Shown here one piece after another: positions 33,894 through 41,249 of a DNA stretch of 64,000 bases (the first letter of the stretch is position 1; every line of letters begins with the position of its first letter). The position numbers were made by a program, and so were the translations under genes. The notes beneath the pieces were generated by a model, which saw nothing but the letters and a program-made list of their open reading frames with translations, searched no databases and was not told the origin of the DNA. The DNA is from Paractinoplanes toevensis. Its GTDB lineage: Bacteria > Actinomycetota > Actinomycetes > Mycobacteriales > Micromonosporaceae. The DNA lies in the NCBI RefSeq assembly GCF_018332695.1, contig NZ_BOQN01000095.1, forward strand, positions 1-64,000. Direction: 5' to 3'.

Positions 33894-33963
33894 AACCGCA
33901 GATTCTAGTTCTCACAAAAACCATGCGTTGGACTTCTATTCTCGACCCGAGCAAGGTGGAGCC
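33894..33963. promoter_or_regulatory. Divergent LysR/SnoaL-like promoter region
   Basis: A 70-base AT-richer gap contains TTCTAGTTCTCA and TTCTATTCTCG. These two TTCTA-type half-elements 34 bases apart could be LysR contacts. GGTGGA precedes the plus-strand ATG. Confidence 0.4.
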
Positions 33964-34329
33964 ATGACCGAACGCGAAAAGGCTCGTAAGCCCGAAGACC
34001 TGACCCGACTGTTCGTCGAGCGTGCCAACGACAAGGATGCGGAAGGGCTCGCCCTGCTCTACGAGGAGGATGCCGTCATGGCCTACCCACCGGGGCAGCA
34101 GACCGTGGGCCGGGCCGCGATTCAGAAGCTGTGGGAGGAAGCGCTGCCGCACATGCCGGCGTTCGAGCCTGAGGAGCCGCTGCCCACGCTGATCAGCGGT
34201 GACCTGGCGCTGACCTCAACCCCGCCGAGAGACGGCTCGGGCGCCCGCGCCCAGGTGGTGCGCCGTCAGCCCGATGGTTCCTGGCTGCGTGTGCTCGACC
34301 AGCCGGAGTTCCAGAAACCGACCGGCTGA
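33964..34329 (+). CDS. SnoaL/NTF2-like small protein
   Basis: The 121-residue protein fits the cone-shaped NTF2-like fold: LTRLFVERANDKDAEGLALLYEEDAVMAYPPG, VGRAAIQKLWEEAL and ARAQVVRRQPDGSWLRVLD. Members of this superfamily include isomerases, hydrolases and stress proteins, and function cannot be read from the fold. The ATG at 33964 has AAGGTGGAG upstream. Probable control comes from the divergent LysR. Confidence 0.88.
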   Translation: MTEREKARKPEDLTRLFVERANDKDAEGLALLYEEDAVMAYPPGQQTVGRAAIQKLWEEALPHMPAFEPEEPLPTLISGDLALTSTPPRDGSGARAQVVRRQPDGSWLRVLDQPEFQKPTG

Positions 34330-34355
34330 CGCCCACCCGCGTGAGAGCGCGGGGT

Positions 34356-34393
34356 GCGGCCCGGCCGCCGTGGGGGATTGGCAACCGGGCCGC
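34356..34393. terminator. Hairpin between convergent SnoaL-like and Rpf genes
   Basis: GCGGCCCGG (34356-34364) pairs with CCGGGCCGC (34385-34393) around a 20-base loop, midway between the two stops. Confidence 0.6.
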
Positions 34394-34402
34394 GAGTGTG
34401 GT

Positions 34403-35074
34403 TCAGAGCGTGATGCGCTGACCGGGGAAGATCAGGTTGGGGTTGCTGACGGTGCCGCTGTTCAGCTGGTAAAGGGTGCGCCAGCCGCCCTTGACGTGGT
34501 TCTTCGTCGCGATCGCGGCCAGTGTGTCGCCGGAGCGGACGACGTAGTGCTTGCCGGTGGCCTTGACCGTCGTCGACCGGGTGACCTTGGGGGTGGAAGC
34601 CGTGGACTTCTTCGTCGACTTCTTGGTGGCCTTGTGAGCGGACGACTTCGACGAGGACGACGACTTGGAGCCACCGGTGTTCGTGCTCTTGTACTGCTTC
34701 GACGAACCGGCCTTCTTGCCGCACACCGGCCACGCGCCGATGCCCTGGCCGGCCCGCACCTTCTCGGCGATGCGGATCTGCTCCGACTTGCTCGCCTTGT
34801 TGGCCGTGGCGGCATACTTCGTGCCGCCATAAGCCTTCCAGGTGCTACGGCTGAACTGCAGGCCGCCGTAGTAGCCGTTGCCGGTGTTGATGCTCCAGTT
34901 GCCGCCGGACTCGCACTGCGCGATTGCGTCCCAGTTCACACTGGACGCTTGCGCCGGCGAAGCCGGACCCAGCAGGGCAACCGTGCCCGCGACGCCCGCG
35001 GCCGTGAGGCCGAACGCCAGGCGGGCATGCTTGCGCGCCCGCGAAACGCGGGCATGCTTGTGGATCTGAGCCAT
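34403..35074 (-). CDS. Resuscitation-promoting factor (transglycosylase + LysM)
   Basis: The 223-residue secreted peptidoglycan hydrolase starts with a signal peptide to about residue 43 (PAQA). An Rpf domain follows at 44-118 with the catalytic Glu E55 in IAQCESGGNW and YGGLQFSRSTWKAYGG. Then come a Lys/Ser/Thr-rich linker and a C-terminal LysM domain (HYVVRSGDTLAAIA, LIFPGQRITL). Rpf enzymes loosen the wall during germination and resuscitation. The ATG at 35074 is preceded by GGAGG. A ydaO (c-di-AMP) riboswitch precedes it, as for Rpf genes in Streptomyces. Confidence 0.95.
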   Translation of the reverse strand: MAQIHKHARVSRARKHARLAFGLTAAGVAGTVALLGPASPAQASSVNWDAIAQCESGGNWSINTGNGYYGGLQFSRSTWKAYGGTKYAATANKASKSEQIRIAEKVRAGQGIGAWPVCGKKAGSSKQYKSTNTGGSKSSSSSKSSAHKATKKSTKKSTASTPKVTRSTTVKATGKHYVVRSGDTLAAIATKNHVKGGWRTLYQLNSGTVSNPNLIFPGQRITL

Positions 35075-35090
35075 GAGAGAGAAACCTCCA

Positions 35091-35245
35091 CGCCTACGAG
35101 GTCAGCTGTCGGGTTCGGGCTGAGGTGCCCGGCCGCTCCTGGCGGCTTCACCCCGAGGCGCGCGACCAGCGCGCCGAGGAACTTGTGGGTCCCCCGCTCC
35201 CTGCCACGAGTTTGAGATCCGGCGAGCGGCGGCAGGGACTCGGCG
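35091..35245 (-). ncRNA. ydaO/yuaA-type c-di-AMP riboswitch
   Basis: Read on the minus strand, the leader shows the conserved blocks of this class. A purine-rich GGGGGACCCAC lies in the first half, then CTCGGGGTGAAGCC. The 3' block is CCGAACCCGACAGCTGACC followed by CTCGTAGGCGTGG, ending 16 bases before the Rpf start. The class binds two c-di-AMP molecules and usually turns off cell-wall hydrolase genes when the nucleotide is high. The 5' boundary is approximate. Confidence 0.85.
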
Positions 35246-35402
35246 ATCCGCTCGCGGTGTCCGCAATTGCGGACCGGCCGACGGTAACCACGGAATGCGG
35301 GCATCGACCAAGCCTGAAGGGGTGATGGTGACGTTCTTCTCAGTGATTGACCCATTTGATCTTTCTTTATGACGAGAATGACCGATACGTGGCGATCTAG
35401 AA
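35246..35402. promoter_or_regulatory. Promoter region shared by Rpf leader and the reductase gene
   Basis: This stretch contains the Rpf promoter (minus strand) and the reductase promoter (plus strand). TAGAAT at 35398-35403 is a plausible -10 for the plus-strand gene. The AT-rich block 35330-35380 probably carries the Rpf core promoter, which I could not resolve. Confidence 0.4.
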
Positions 35403-35416
35403 TTACTGATCGGTAA
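35403..35416. promoter_or_regulatory. TetR-type operator TTACTGATCGGTAA
   Basis: A TTAC-N6-GTAA inverted repeat overlaps the -10 of the downstream reductase gene. A related element (TACTCGTCGGTA) lies upstream of the TetR gene that ends beside this reductase, so that TetR is the probable ligand. Confidence 0.6.
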
Positions 35417-35459
35417 CTTGTCGGGTCGGAGTCGGAAACCTGATGGAGAATCGGCAACC

Positions 35460-36698
35460 ATGAGCGAGCTCGTCCGCGAACACGACATCGTCGTCTACGG
35501 CGCTTCCGGCTTTGTTGGAGTGCTGGTGGCGAAATACCTGGCCGAGCATGCACCGACCGGCACCCGGGTCGCCCTGGCCGGCCGCTCGGAGACCAAGCTC
35601 ACCGAGGTCAAGCAGCGGCTCGGCGTCGATTGGCCGGTCCTGGTGGCCGACGCCACCGACGCTCCGGCCCTTGAAAAGGTGGCCGTTTCCACCCGTGTGG
35701 TGATCACCACCGTCGGGCCGTATGCGAAGTTCGGCAAAGACCTGGTGCGCGCATGTGCGGCGGCCGGCACCGACTACGTCGACCTGACCGGCGAGGTGCT
35801 GTTCGCGCGGCAGAGCATCGACGACAACCACGAGCTGGCCCGGTCGACCGGCGCACGGATCGTGCACTCGTGCGGCTTCGACTCGATCCCATCCGACATC
35901 GGGGTGCACGTCCTCGATCGGCAGGTGAAGGCCGACGGCGCCGGCGAGCTCACCGACACCACGCTGGTCGTCACGAGCATGCGTGGCGGGATGAGCGGCG
36001 GCACCATCGACTCGATGCGTCACCAGCTCGACACCGTCAAGCAGGACCGTAAGCTGCGCCGGCTCGCCGCCAGCCCGTACTCGTTGAGCCCGGACCGGGC
36101 CGCCGAACCCGACCTGGGCCGGCAGGACGACGTCGCGCTCCTGCGCGGCGAGGAGATCAACCCCCGGCTGCGCGGCACGCTGGCGCCGTTCGTGATGGCG
36201 TCCTACAACACCCGAGTGGTGCGGCGCAGCAACGCGCTCCGCGATTGGGCCTACGGGCGGCGGTTCCGCTACCGCGAGGCGATGAGCGTGGGGGCGTCAC
36301 CGCTGTCACCGGTAATCGCGTTCGCCACCAAGCTGGGGCTGGGCGCATTGATCGTGGGTCTTTCCGTCCCGCCGACCAGGTTCGTGCTCGATCGGGTGCT
36401 GCCCAAGCCGGGGGAAGGACCGAGCGAGCGGGCCCGCAACTCGGGTCACTTCACTATGGACCTGTTCACCACGACCACCACCGGCGAGCGTTACACGTCG
36501 CGAGTCAAGGCCAAGGGTGATCCGGGCTACGCGGCCACAGCCATCATGCTCGGCGAGTCCGCGCTGGCGCTGGTCCACGATCGTGATGCCCTGCCGCCGT
36601 CCGAGGGTGGCGTGCTCACGCCCGCCACCGCGCTCGGCGACGCTCTGGTGACCCGCCTGCGCGCCGCCGGTCTCGAGATCACGGCGCGGAAGTGCTGA
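35460..36698 (+). CDS. Saccharopine dehydrogenase-like / trans-acting enoyl reductase
   Basis: The 412-residue protein has an N-terminal Rossmann motif (IVVYGASGFVGVLVAKYLAEH), VVITTVGPYAKFG, the YVDLTGEV segment and SCGFDSIPSDIGV. These match the membrane-associated saccharopine-reductase-like family that includes mycobacterial trans-acting enoyl reductase Rv2953. A hydrophobic stretch near residue 295 (LGLGALIVGLSVPP) fits membrane contact. Its substrate is probably a lipid or polyketide and not saccharopine. The ATG at 35460 is the first after the operator. Regulation by the neighbouring TetR is suggested by shared motifs. Confidence 0.9.
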   Translation: MSELVREHDIVVYGASGFVGVLVAKYLAEHAPTGTRVALAGRSETKLTEVKQRLGVDWPVLVADATDAPALEKVAVSTRVVITTVGPYAKFGKDLVRACAAAGTDYVDLTGEVLFARQSIDDNHELARSTGARIVHSCGFDSIPSDIGVHVLDRQVKADGAGELTDTTLVVTSMRGGMSGGTIDSMRHQLDTVKQDRKLRRLAASPYSLSPDRAAEPDLGRQDDVALLRGEEINPRLRGTLAPFVMASYNTRVVRRSNALRDWAYGRRFRYREAMSVGASPLSPVIAFATKLGLGALIVGLSVPPTRFVLDRVLPKPGEGPSERARNSGHFTMDLFTTTTTGERYTSRVKAKGDPGYAATAIMLGESALALVHDRDALPPSEGGVLTPATALGDALVTRLRAAGLEITARKC

Positions 36699-36700
36699 GG

Positions 36701-37339
36701 TCAGGGCGTGGTCAGGGTGTTGAGGATGGCCAGGCAGTAATCGGTGAGGTGGTCGGCAAGGAGTCCCGGGTCCTCCGACATGTCCCGGGACAGCCAGTCG
36801 ATGATGACCTCGCTCAGGCCCGCCACCAGCGCGAGCAGCAGCCGCTCGTGTCGGAGCGGATCAGTGGGGCGACCGCCCATCCGGCGCAGCAGCGCCGCGA
36901 GGAACTGGGCGTCCTCGCGCAGCACGCCGCGCCGCCGCGTTTCCATGCGCGGTGCGTTGATGTAGATGACCTGCGCCCGCTCGGGGTTGGCGCGCAGCAT
37001 CTCGAGGAGCCGGTGCACGGACGGGCGCAACATCTCGTCGAGACTTCCCGGCGACTCGGGGGCGGCGCCGGCGATGCCCGTCAGCAACCACTCGTTCTGC
37101 TGGCGGTGCAGCGCCCGGACGAGATCCGGCCGGTCGACGAAGTGCTCGTAGAAGTACCTTTTCGAGACCCGGGCTCCCGCGCAGACATCCGCCACGGTCA
37201 CGTCGTCGTAGGCGCGCGTGCCGAACAGGTGCAACGCCGACGAAAGGATCCGGTCTCGGCGGTCGGTCGCCCGTTCCTCACGGGACCGCCCGCCGTAGTT
37301 CTCGCCTCGCCGCGCCACCAACGCAGTCCGATCGTTCAC
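36701..37339 (-). CDS. TetR-family regulator
   Basis: The 212-residue protein has an HTH in ALHLFGTRAYDDVTVADVCAGARVSKRYFYEHFVDRPDLV and a C-terminal ligand domain. It converges on the reductase gene with a 2-base gap between stops, so both share terminator space. Its promoter contains TACT-N7-AGTA at 37401-37415, related to the element in front of the reductase gene. It may also influence the divergent acetyltransferase. Confidence 0.9.
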   Translation of the reverse strand: MNDRTALVARRGENYGGRSREERATDRRDRILSSALHLFGTRAYDDVTVADVCAGARVSKRYFYEHFVDRPDLVRALHRQQNEWLLTGIAGAAPESPGSLDEMLRPSVHRLLEMLRANPERAQVIYINAPRMETRRRGVLREDAQFLAALLRRMGGRPTDPLRHERLLLALVAGLSEVIIDWLSRDMSEDPGLLADHLTDYCLAILNTLTTP

Positions 37340-37400
37340 GAGATCAAAGGTATGCCCTGGGACCCATTCCTACCGCAGTGCACCCTCCGTCCACGTTAGG

Positions 37401-37415
37401 TACTCGTCGGTAGTA
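37401..37415. promoter_or_regulatory. TetR-type element TACT-CGTCGGT-AGTA
   Basis: This inverted repeat lies in the 133-base gap between the TetR gene and the divergent acetyltransferase. It shares TACT-N2-TCGGTA with the operator at 35403-35416. Confidence 0.5.
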
Positions 37416-37472
37416 AGAGCCCGACATGACTATCGCTACTGGCCTTAACCGGGTTCATCCGGGCAGGATCAT

Positions 37473-38084
37473 GTGGTGACCGCCAGCCGTCTTCCCTACC
37501 CGCTCACCTTGACGGGAGACGGCCTCATCCTGCGCGAATGGCGTCCGGACGACCTCGACGACCTGGTCGCGCTGCTCGATGAGCCGGACATCGCCCGGTG
37601 GACACCGATGCCCACCCCGTTCGACGCGGAGGCCGGCCTCGCCTACCTCAACCGCGCACGTCAGGGCCGGATCACCGGTCGCCGGATTCAGCTCGCGATC
37701 ACCGAGGACGGCGGGCGCCCGCTCGGTGAGGTGCTGCTCTTCGGCGTCGACGCCGGCCTCAAGGAGGCCGAGCTCGGCTATCTGGTGGGCGCGCAACATC
37801 GCCGGCGCGGGCTCGGGTCGGGCTCACTCTCACTGCTTTCGGCGTACGCGCGGGGCACGCTGAAACTGAGTCGGCTGCTCCTGCGGATCGACCCCGCCAA
37901 CGTGGCGAGTACCGCCGTGGCCCGCCGCTGCGGTTACCGGCTCACCGGCGAACCCCCGATCCTGCAGGTGGGGCCGCACGGCCCGAGCAGTCTGGACACT
38001 TGGGACCTCCCGGGGGACCGGGCCGCGACCCGGCTGGAACGGCTGAAAAATGTCGCAGCCCGGCGGTACGGTCGTCGCACCTAG
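37473..38084 (+). CDS. GNAT-family N-acetyltransferase
   Basis: The 203-residue protein resembles RimJ/RimL-type acetyltransferases: LILREWRPDDLDDLVALLDEPDIARW at the start, LGYLVGAQHRRRGLGSGSLSLL with the acetyl-CoA pyrophosphate motif RRRGLGSGS, and NVASTAVARRCGYRL. Acceptors are typically protein N-termini, amines or antibiotics; the specific one is unknown. Two adjacent GTG codons (37473, 37476) can start it. Confidence 0.9.
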   Translation: MVTASRLPYPLTLTGDGLILREWRPDDLDDLVALLDEPDIARWTPMPTPFDAEAGLAYLNRARQGRITGRRIQLAITEDGGRPLGEVLLFGVDAGLKEAELGYLVGAQHRRRGLGSGSLSLLSAYARGTLKLSRLLLRIDPANVASTAVARRCGYRLTGEPPILQVGPHGPSSLDTWDLPGDRAATRLERLKNVAARRYGRRT

Positions 38085-38097
38085 TTGAGGAGGTGCC

Positions 38098-39192
38098 ATG
38101 GTCAGCGTCGATCGTGCACAGGTGATGGCCTACCGGGTGGCGGCTCTGGGCCTGGCGGCGCGCAGCCGGAAACGCCCCGCCGATCTGCCCGTCCTCGACC
38201 TCGGCATCCAGGAGTACACACCGGGTTCCCAGCGGGTCGCCCTGGCCGCCCGCACCGGCGCCGGCCTCGACGACGACCGCCTGATCACGGTGTGGTCGGC
38301 CCGCGGCGCTCCGCACCTGCATCGTCGCGCCGACCTGGCCGTCCTGGTCAAACAGCTGTGGCCGGTGAGCGACGCCGACGCGACCGCGCGCATCAAGAGT
38401 GGCCAGATCCCCGAGGGCATGAAGCTCGGCCTGGCCGCCTTCACCGCCACGGCCACCGCGTTCCGCGAGGTGGTGACGACCTCGATGCCGCGCGGCGAGG
38501 CGAGCACCCAGGTGAGCGCGCGGGTTCCGAAGGAGCTCACCTATTACTGCCGAGGCTGCGGGGCCCAGCACATCGCGGGCAACGTCTGGCAGCACTCCGG
38601 CCTGGCCGGCGGGGTGGAGGTGCAGTCGCGCGGGCGGGAGGCGACGCTCGGCCCGATCCCGGACGCACCACCCCAGCCCACCGCGAACGACGGCGTCGGC
38701 GAGCTGATCGCGACCTATCTGCGGTTCCTCGGTCCGGCGAGTCCCGCAGAGGTGGCGAAATACCTGGGCAGCAGCACCGCCGAGATGAAACGGGTCTGGC
38801 CGGCCGGGCTGGCCGAGGTCACGGTCGACGGGCGGAAGAGATGGTTGCCGGAGTCCGAGGTGGCCGCGCTGACCGGCGCTTCCCGGCCGAGCGGGATGCG
38901 GCTGATTCCGGGGATGGACCCGTTGTTGCAGGCCCGCGACCGTGACCTGCTGGTGCCCGATCGCGACCAGCAGAAAGAGGTGTGGCGCACGCTCGGCAAC
39001 CCGGGCGCGCTGCTGGTCGACGGCGAGATCGCGGGGGTGTGGCGGGCCAAGTTGGCCGGCCGGAAACGGGTCGATCTAACGGTCACCGCGTTCGGCTCGC
39101 TGCCGGCCCCGCGCCGCAAGCAGGTCGAGGAGGAGGCCGCCGAGGTGGCGCGTGCGCGGGAGGTACCGGAGGCGGCGGTCGTCTTCGAGTGA
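38098..39192 (+). CDS. Winged-helix DNA-binding domain protein (AlkX/YcaQ-like, PF06224)
   Basis: The 364-residue protein of the HTH_42 family has WSARGAPHLHRRADLAVL near residue 70, a CRGCGAQH cysteine pair and PASPAEVAKYLG leading a winged-helix segment. LLVDGEIAGVWRAKLAGRKRVDLTV lies near the C-terminus. Related proteins such as YcaQ unhook DNA interstrand crosslinks and protect against DNA-damaging metabolites; the catalytic QxQ-type motif of YcaQ is not visible here. GAGGAGGT precedes the ATG. Confidence 0.85.
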   Translation: MVSVDRAQVMAYRVAALGLAARSRKRPADLPVLDLGIQEYTPGSQRVALAARTGAGLDDDRLITVWSARGAPHLHRRADLAVLVKQLWPVSDADATARIKSGQIPEGMKLGLAAFTATATAFREVVTTSMPRGEASTQVSARVPKELTYYCRGCGAQHIAGNVWQHSGLAGGVEVQSRGREATLGPIPDAPPQPTANDGVGELIATYLRFLGPASPAEVAKYLGSSTAEMKRVWPAGLAEVTVDGRKRWLPESEVAALTGASRPSGMRLIPGMDPLLQARDRDLLVPDRDQQKEVWRTLGNPGALLVDGEIAGVWRAKLAGRKRVDLTVTAFGSLPAPRRKQVEEEAAEVARAREVPEAAVVFE

Positions 39193-39351
39193 GTTACCTC
39201 TGTGGACCGCCAGTCCTGGGCGTAAAACGGACGTATGGCGGGAAGTGGCATACGCGGAGGTATCACGAAGGCAACGGGCGAGTAACAATGGCTTCGATCG
39301 AGCGTTGATCCTCGATCAGGGGCGGGCCCGGGGCCGACCGGAGGTGACGAC

Positions 39352-39636
39352 ATGCTGAGCAGGGAAGACAGCCGTCGTTTGGCGGAACTCGAGCGCCATA
39401 TGTGGCGCGATGATCCTGATTTCTGCATGCGCATGTCGGGCGGTGAACTCCGGGCAGTGCCGCGCAGACGCTATCCCGTCGCGCTGATCTTCACGGCCAT
39501 CGTCATCTGGCTGGCCGCGATCACCCTCGGCGTGCTCGGCTGGTGGCCGGCCGCCATCCTGGCCGCCCTATGCGGCACCGCCGTCTTCGCCGCACTGATC
39601 GCCCGCGGCGCCCGCCGCGGCCGCAAGCGAGCCTGA
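39352..39636 (+). CDS. DUF3040 small membrane protein
   Basis: The 94-residue protein begins MLSREDSRRLAELERHMWRDDPDF, the DUF3040 signature of an acidic helix followed by a D-D-P box. Two transmembrane helices (about 45-63 and 66-84) and a basic tail complete it. The family is restricted to actinobacteria and of unknown function. It stands alone with 159 bases upstream. Confidence 0.88.
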   Translation: MLSREDSRRLAELERHMWRDDPDFCMRMSGGELRAVPRRRYPVALIFTAIVIWLAAITLGVLGWWPAAILAALCGTAVFAALIARGARRGRKRA

Positions 39637-39758
39637 CCACCGTAGTGTGCGGCGGGGCCGGAGGCGGGGCCTGGGCGCCGTAGTGTCCGTCGCGGCCGCG
39701 AGCAGGTTTGAGCACCGCGGTCGCGGCGGTGAGCGGGATTGGCGCCGGCCGGAAATGA

Positions 39759-39792
39759 AAGACGGCGCCGAGTGGGGTTTCGGCGCCGTCTT
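39759..39792. terminator. Terminator hairpin (distal)
   Basis: A 13-bp perfect stem AAGACGGCGCCGA (39759-39771) with its complement at 39780-39792 lies between convergent genes. It probably ends both the DUF3040 and the GT2-GtrA transcripts. Confidence 0.8.
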
Positions 39793-39819
39793 CCTGTTGG
39801 GACTGAAAGCCGGGGATTT

Positions 39820-39845
39820 CCCGCGATGCGCCCCCGCATCGCGGG
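39820..39845. terminator. Terminator hairpin (proximal)
   Basis: CCCGCGATGC (39820-39829) pairs with 39836-39845 with a short loop, 6 bases from the stop of the minus-strand glycosyltransferase. Together with the 39759-39792 hairpin it forms a double terminator. Confidence 0.75.
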
Positions 39846-39851
39846 CAGCGG

Positions 39852-41090
39852 TCAGTCCCGGGTGTGGGTGTCTTGGCGGGAGCGGAAGACCCAGATGCGG
39901 AGCATCAGGAAGCGGACCGCGGTGGCCAGCAGGTTGGCCAGGATCAGGACGACCAGTTCCACGGGCTTCGACGGGTGGGCCGACAGGCGATCCAGCAGGG
40001 CCAGGGAACCGCTGGTCAGGCCGAGGCCGACGGCGAAGACGATCAGGCCCTGGGCCTGGTGACGCCAAGCGCCGTCGTTGCCGCGTACGCCGAAGGTGAC
40101 CCGGCGGTTGACGGCGGTGTTCGCGATGGCGGTGACCAGCAGTGCGATCAGGTTCGCCCACTGCATGCTCACGCCGGTGCGCAGTAGCGCGTACAGAAGA
40201 AGGTAGGCGAGCGTGCTCGCCGCACCCACCGCGGCGAAGCGGATGAGCTGGCCGGTCAGGCCGGCCGGGACGCCGGCCACCGGCAGGGGGTTGCGGCCCA
40301 GTTGTTCGCGCAGCGTGCCCAGCGGCAGGCGGCCCGAGCCGAAGGCGCGCAGCAGGCGTACGATCCCCTTCAGGTCGGCCAGCGCGGTCGCGACGATGTC
40401 GACCCGGCTGTCGGGGTCGTCGACCCAGTCGACCGGCACCTCGTGGATGCGCAGGCCGGCCCGTTCGGCCAGCACCAGCATCTCGGTGTCGAAGAACCAG
40501 CCGGTGTCCTCGACCATCGGCAGCAGGCGTTCGGCCACGTCGGACCGGATGGCCTTGAAGCCGCACTGGGCGTCGGAGAAGCGGGCCGACAGCGTGCCGC
40601 GGAGGATCAGGTTGTAGGTGCGGGAGATGAACTCGCGTTTCGCACCGCGCACCACCCGGGAGCCGCGGGCCAGCCGGGAACCGATGGCCAGGTCGGAGTG
40701 GCCGGAGATCAGCGGGGCCACCAGTGGCAGCAGCGCGCCCAGGTCGGTGGAGAGGTCCACGTCCATGTAGGCCAGGACGGCCGCGTCGGAGTGGGTCCAC
40801 ACGTATTTCAGTGCGCGGCCGCGGCCCTTCTCCGGCAGGTGCACCGCGGCGACGCCGGGCAGTTCGCCGGCGAGCCGGCGGGCGACCTCGGCGGTCGCGT
40901 CGGTGCTCGCGTTGTCGGCGACGGTGATCCGGAACCGGTACGGGAAGTGGGATGAGAGGTACGCGTGCAGACGCCGGACGCACGGCTCGAGGTCGATCTC
41001 CTCGTTGTAGACGGGGACGACCACATCGAGCACCGGAGCTTCGAACCGGGTCGAGTCGGCGGCGTGCGAAGGCAGCGTCGTAAGGCTCAT
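39852..41090 (-). CDS. Bifunctional GT2 glycosyltransferase - GtrA protein
   Basis: The 412-residue protein joins an N-terminal GT2 domain of the dolichyl-phosphate-mannose-synthase type to a C-terminal GtrA domain. The GT2 part has LDVVVPVYNEEIDLEPCVRRL, YMDVDLSTDL with the metal site, GSRLARGSR and QCGFKAIRSDVAERLLP. The GtrA part has four TM helices, RFAAVGAASTLAYLLLY and NTAVNRRVTFGVRG. Such fusions make and flip polyprenyl-phosphate sugars. The downstream GT39 protein on the same strand is a natural user of that donor. The ATG at 41090 is preferred to the TTG three codons upstream. Confidence 0.9.
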   Translation of the reverse strand: MSLTTLPSHAADSTRFEAPVLDVVVPVYNEEIDLEPCVRRLHAYLSSHFPYRFRITVADNASTDATAEVARRLAGELPGVAAVHLPEKGRGRALKYVWTHSDAAVLAYMDVDLSTDLGALLPLVAPLISGHSDLAIGSRLARGSRVVRGAKREFISRTYNLILRGTLSARFSDAQCGFKAIRSDVAERLLPMVEDTGWFFDTEMLVLAERAGLRIHEVPVDWVDDPDSRVDIVATALADLKGIVRLLRAFGSGRLPLGTLREQLGRNPLPVAGVPAGLTGQLIRFAAVGAASTLAYLLLYALLRTGVSMQWANLIALLVTAIANTAVNRRVTFGVRGNDGAWRHQAQGLIVFAVGLGLTSGSLALLDRLSAHPSKPVELVVLILANLLATAVRFLMLRIWVFRSRQDTHTRD

Positions 41091-41200
41091 GTCATCCAAG
41101 GTCGGCCACTCAACTAGGCAATGCGTAAGTCAACACTGTGCGGACACTGTGAGTCCGTTTTCTACTTTGTGAACGTTTCCCTAATGGGTGAACGTGAGCA

Positions 41201-41228
41201 CGGGCGGCCCCGGAACCGGGACCGCCCG
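41201..41228 (-). terminator. Terminator of the GT39 gene
   Basis: CGGGCGGCCCCGG (41201-41213) pairs with 41216-41228, with one C-A mismatch and a 2-base centre. It lies 22 bases past the GT39 stop on the minus strand. Confidence 0.75.
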
Positions 41229-41249
41229 TTGATGGCTATAAATGCCTGA

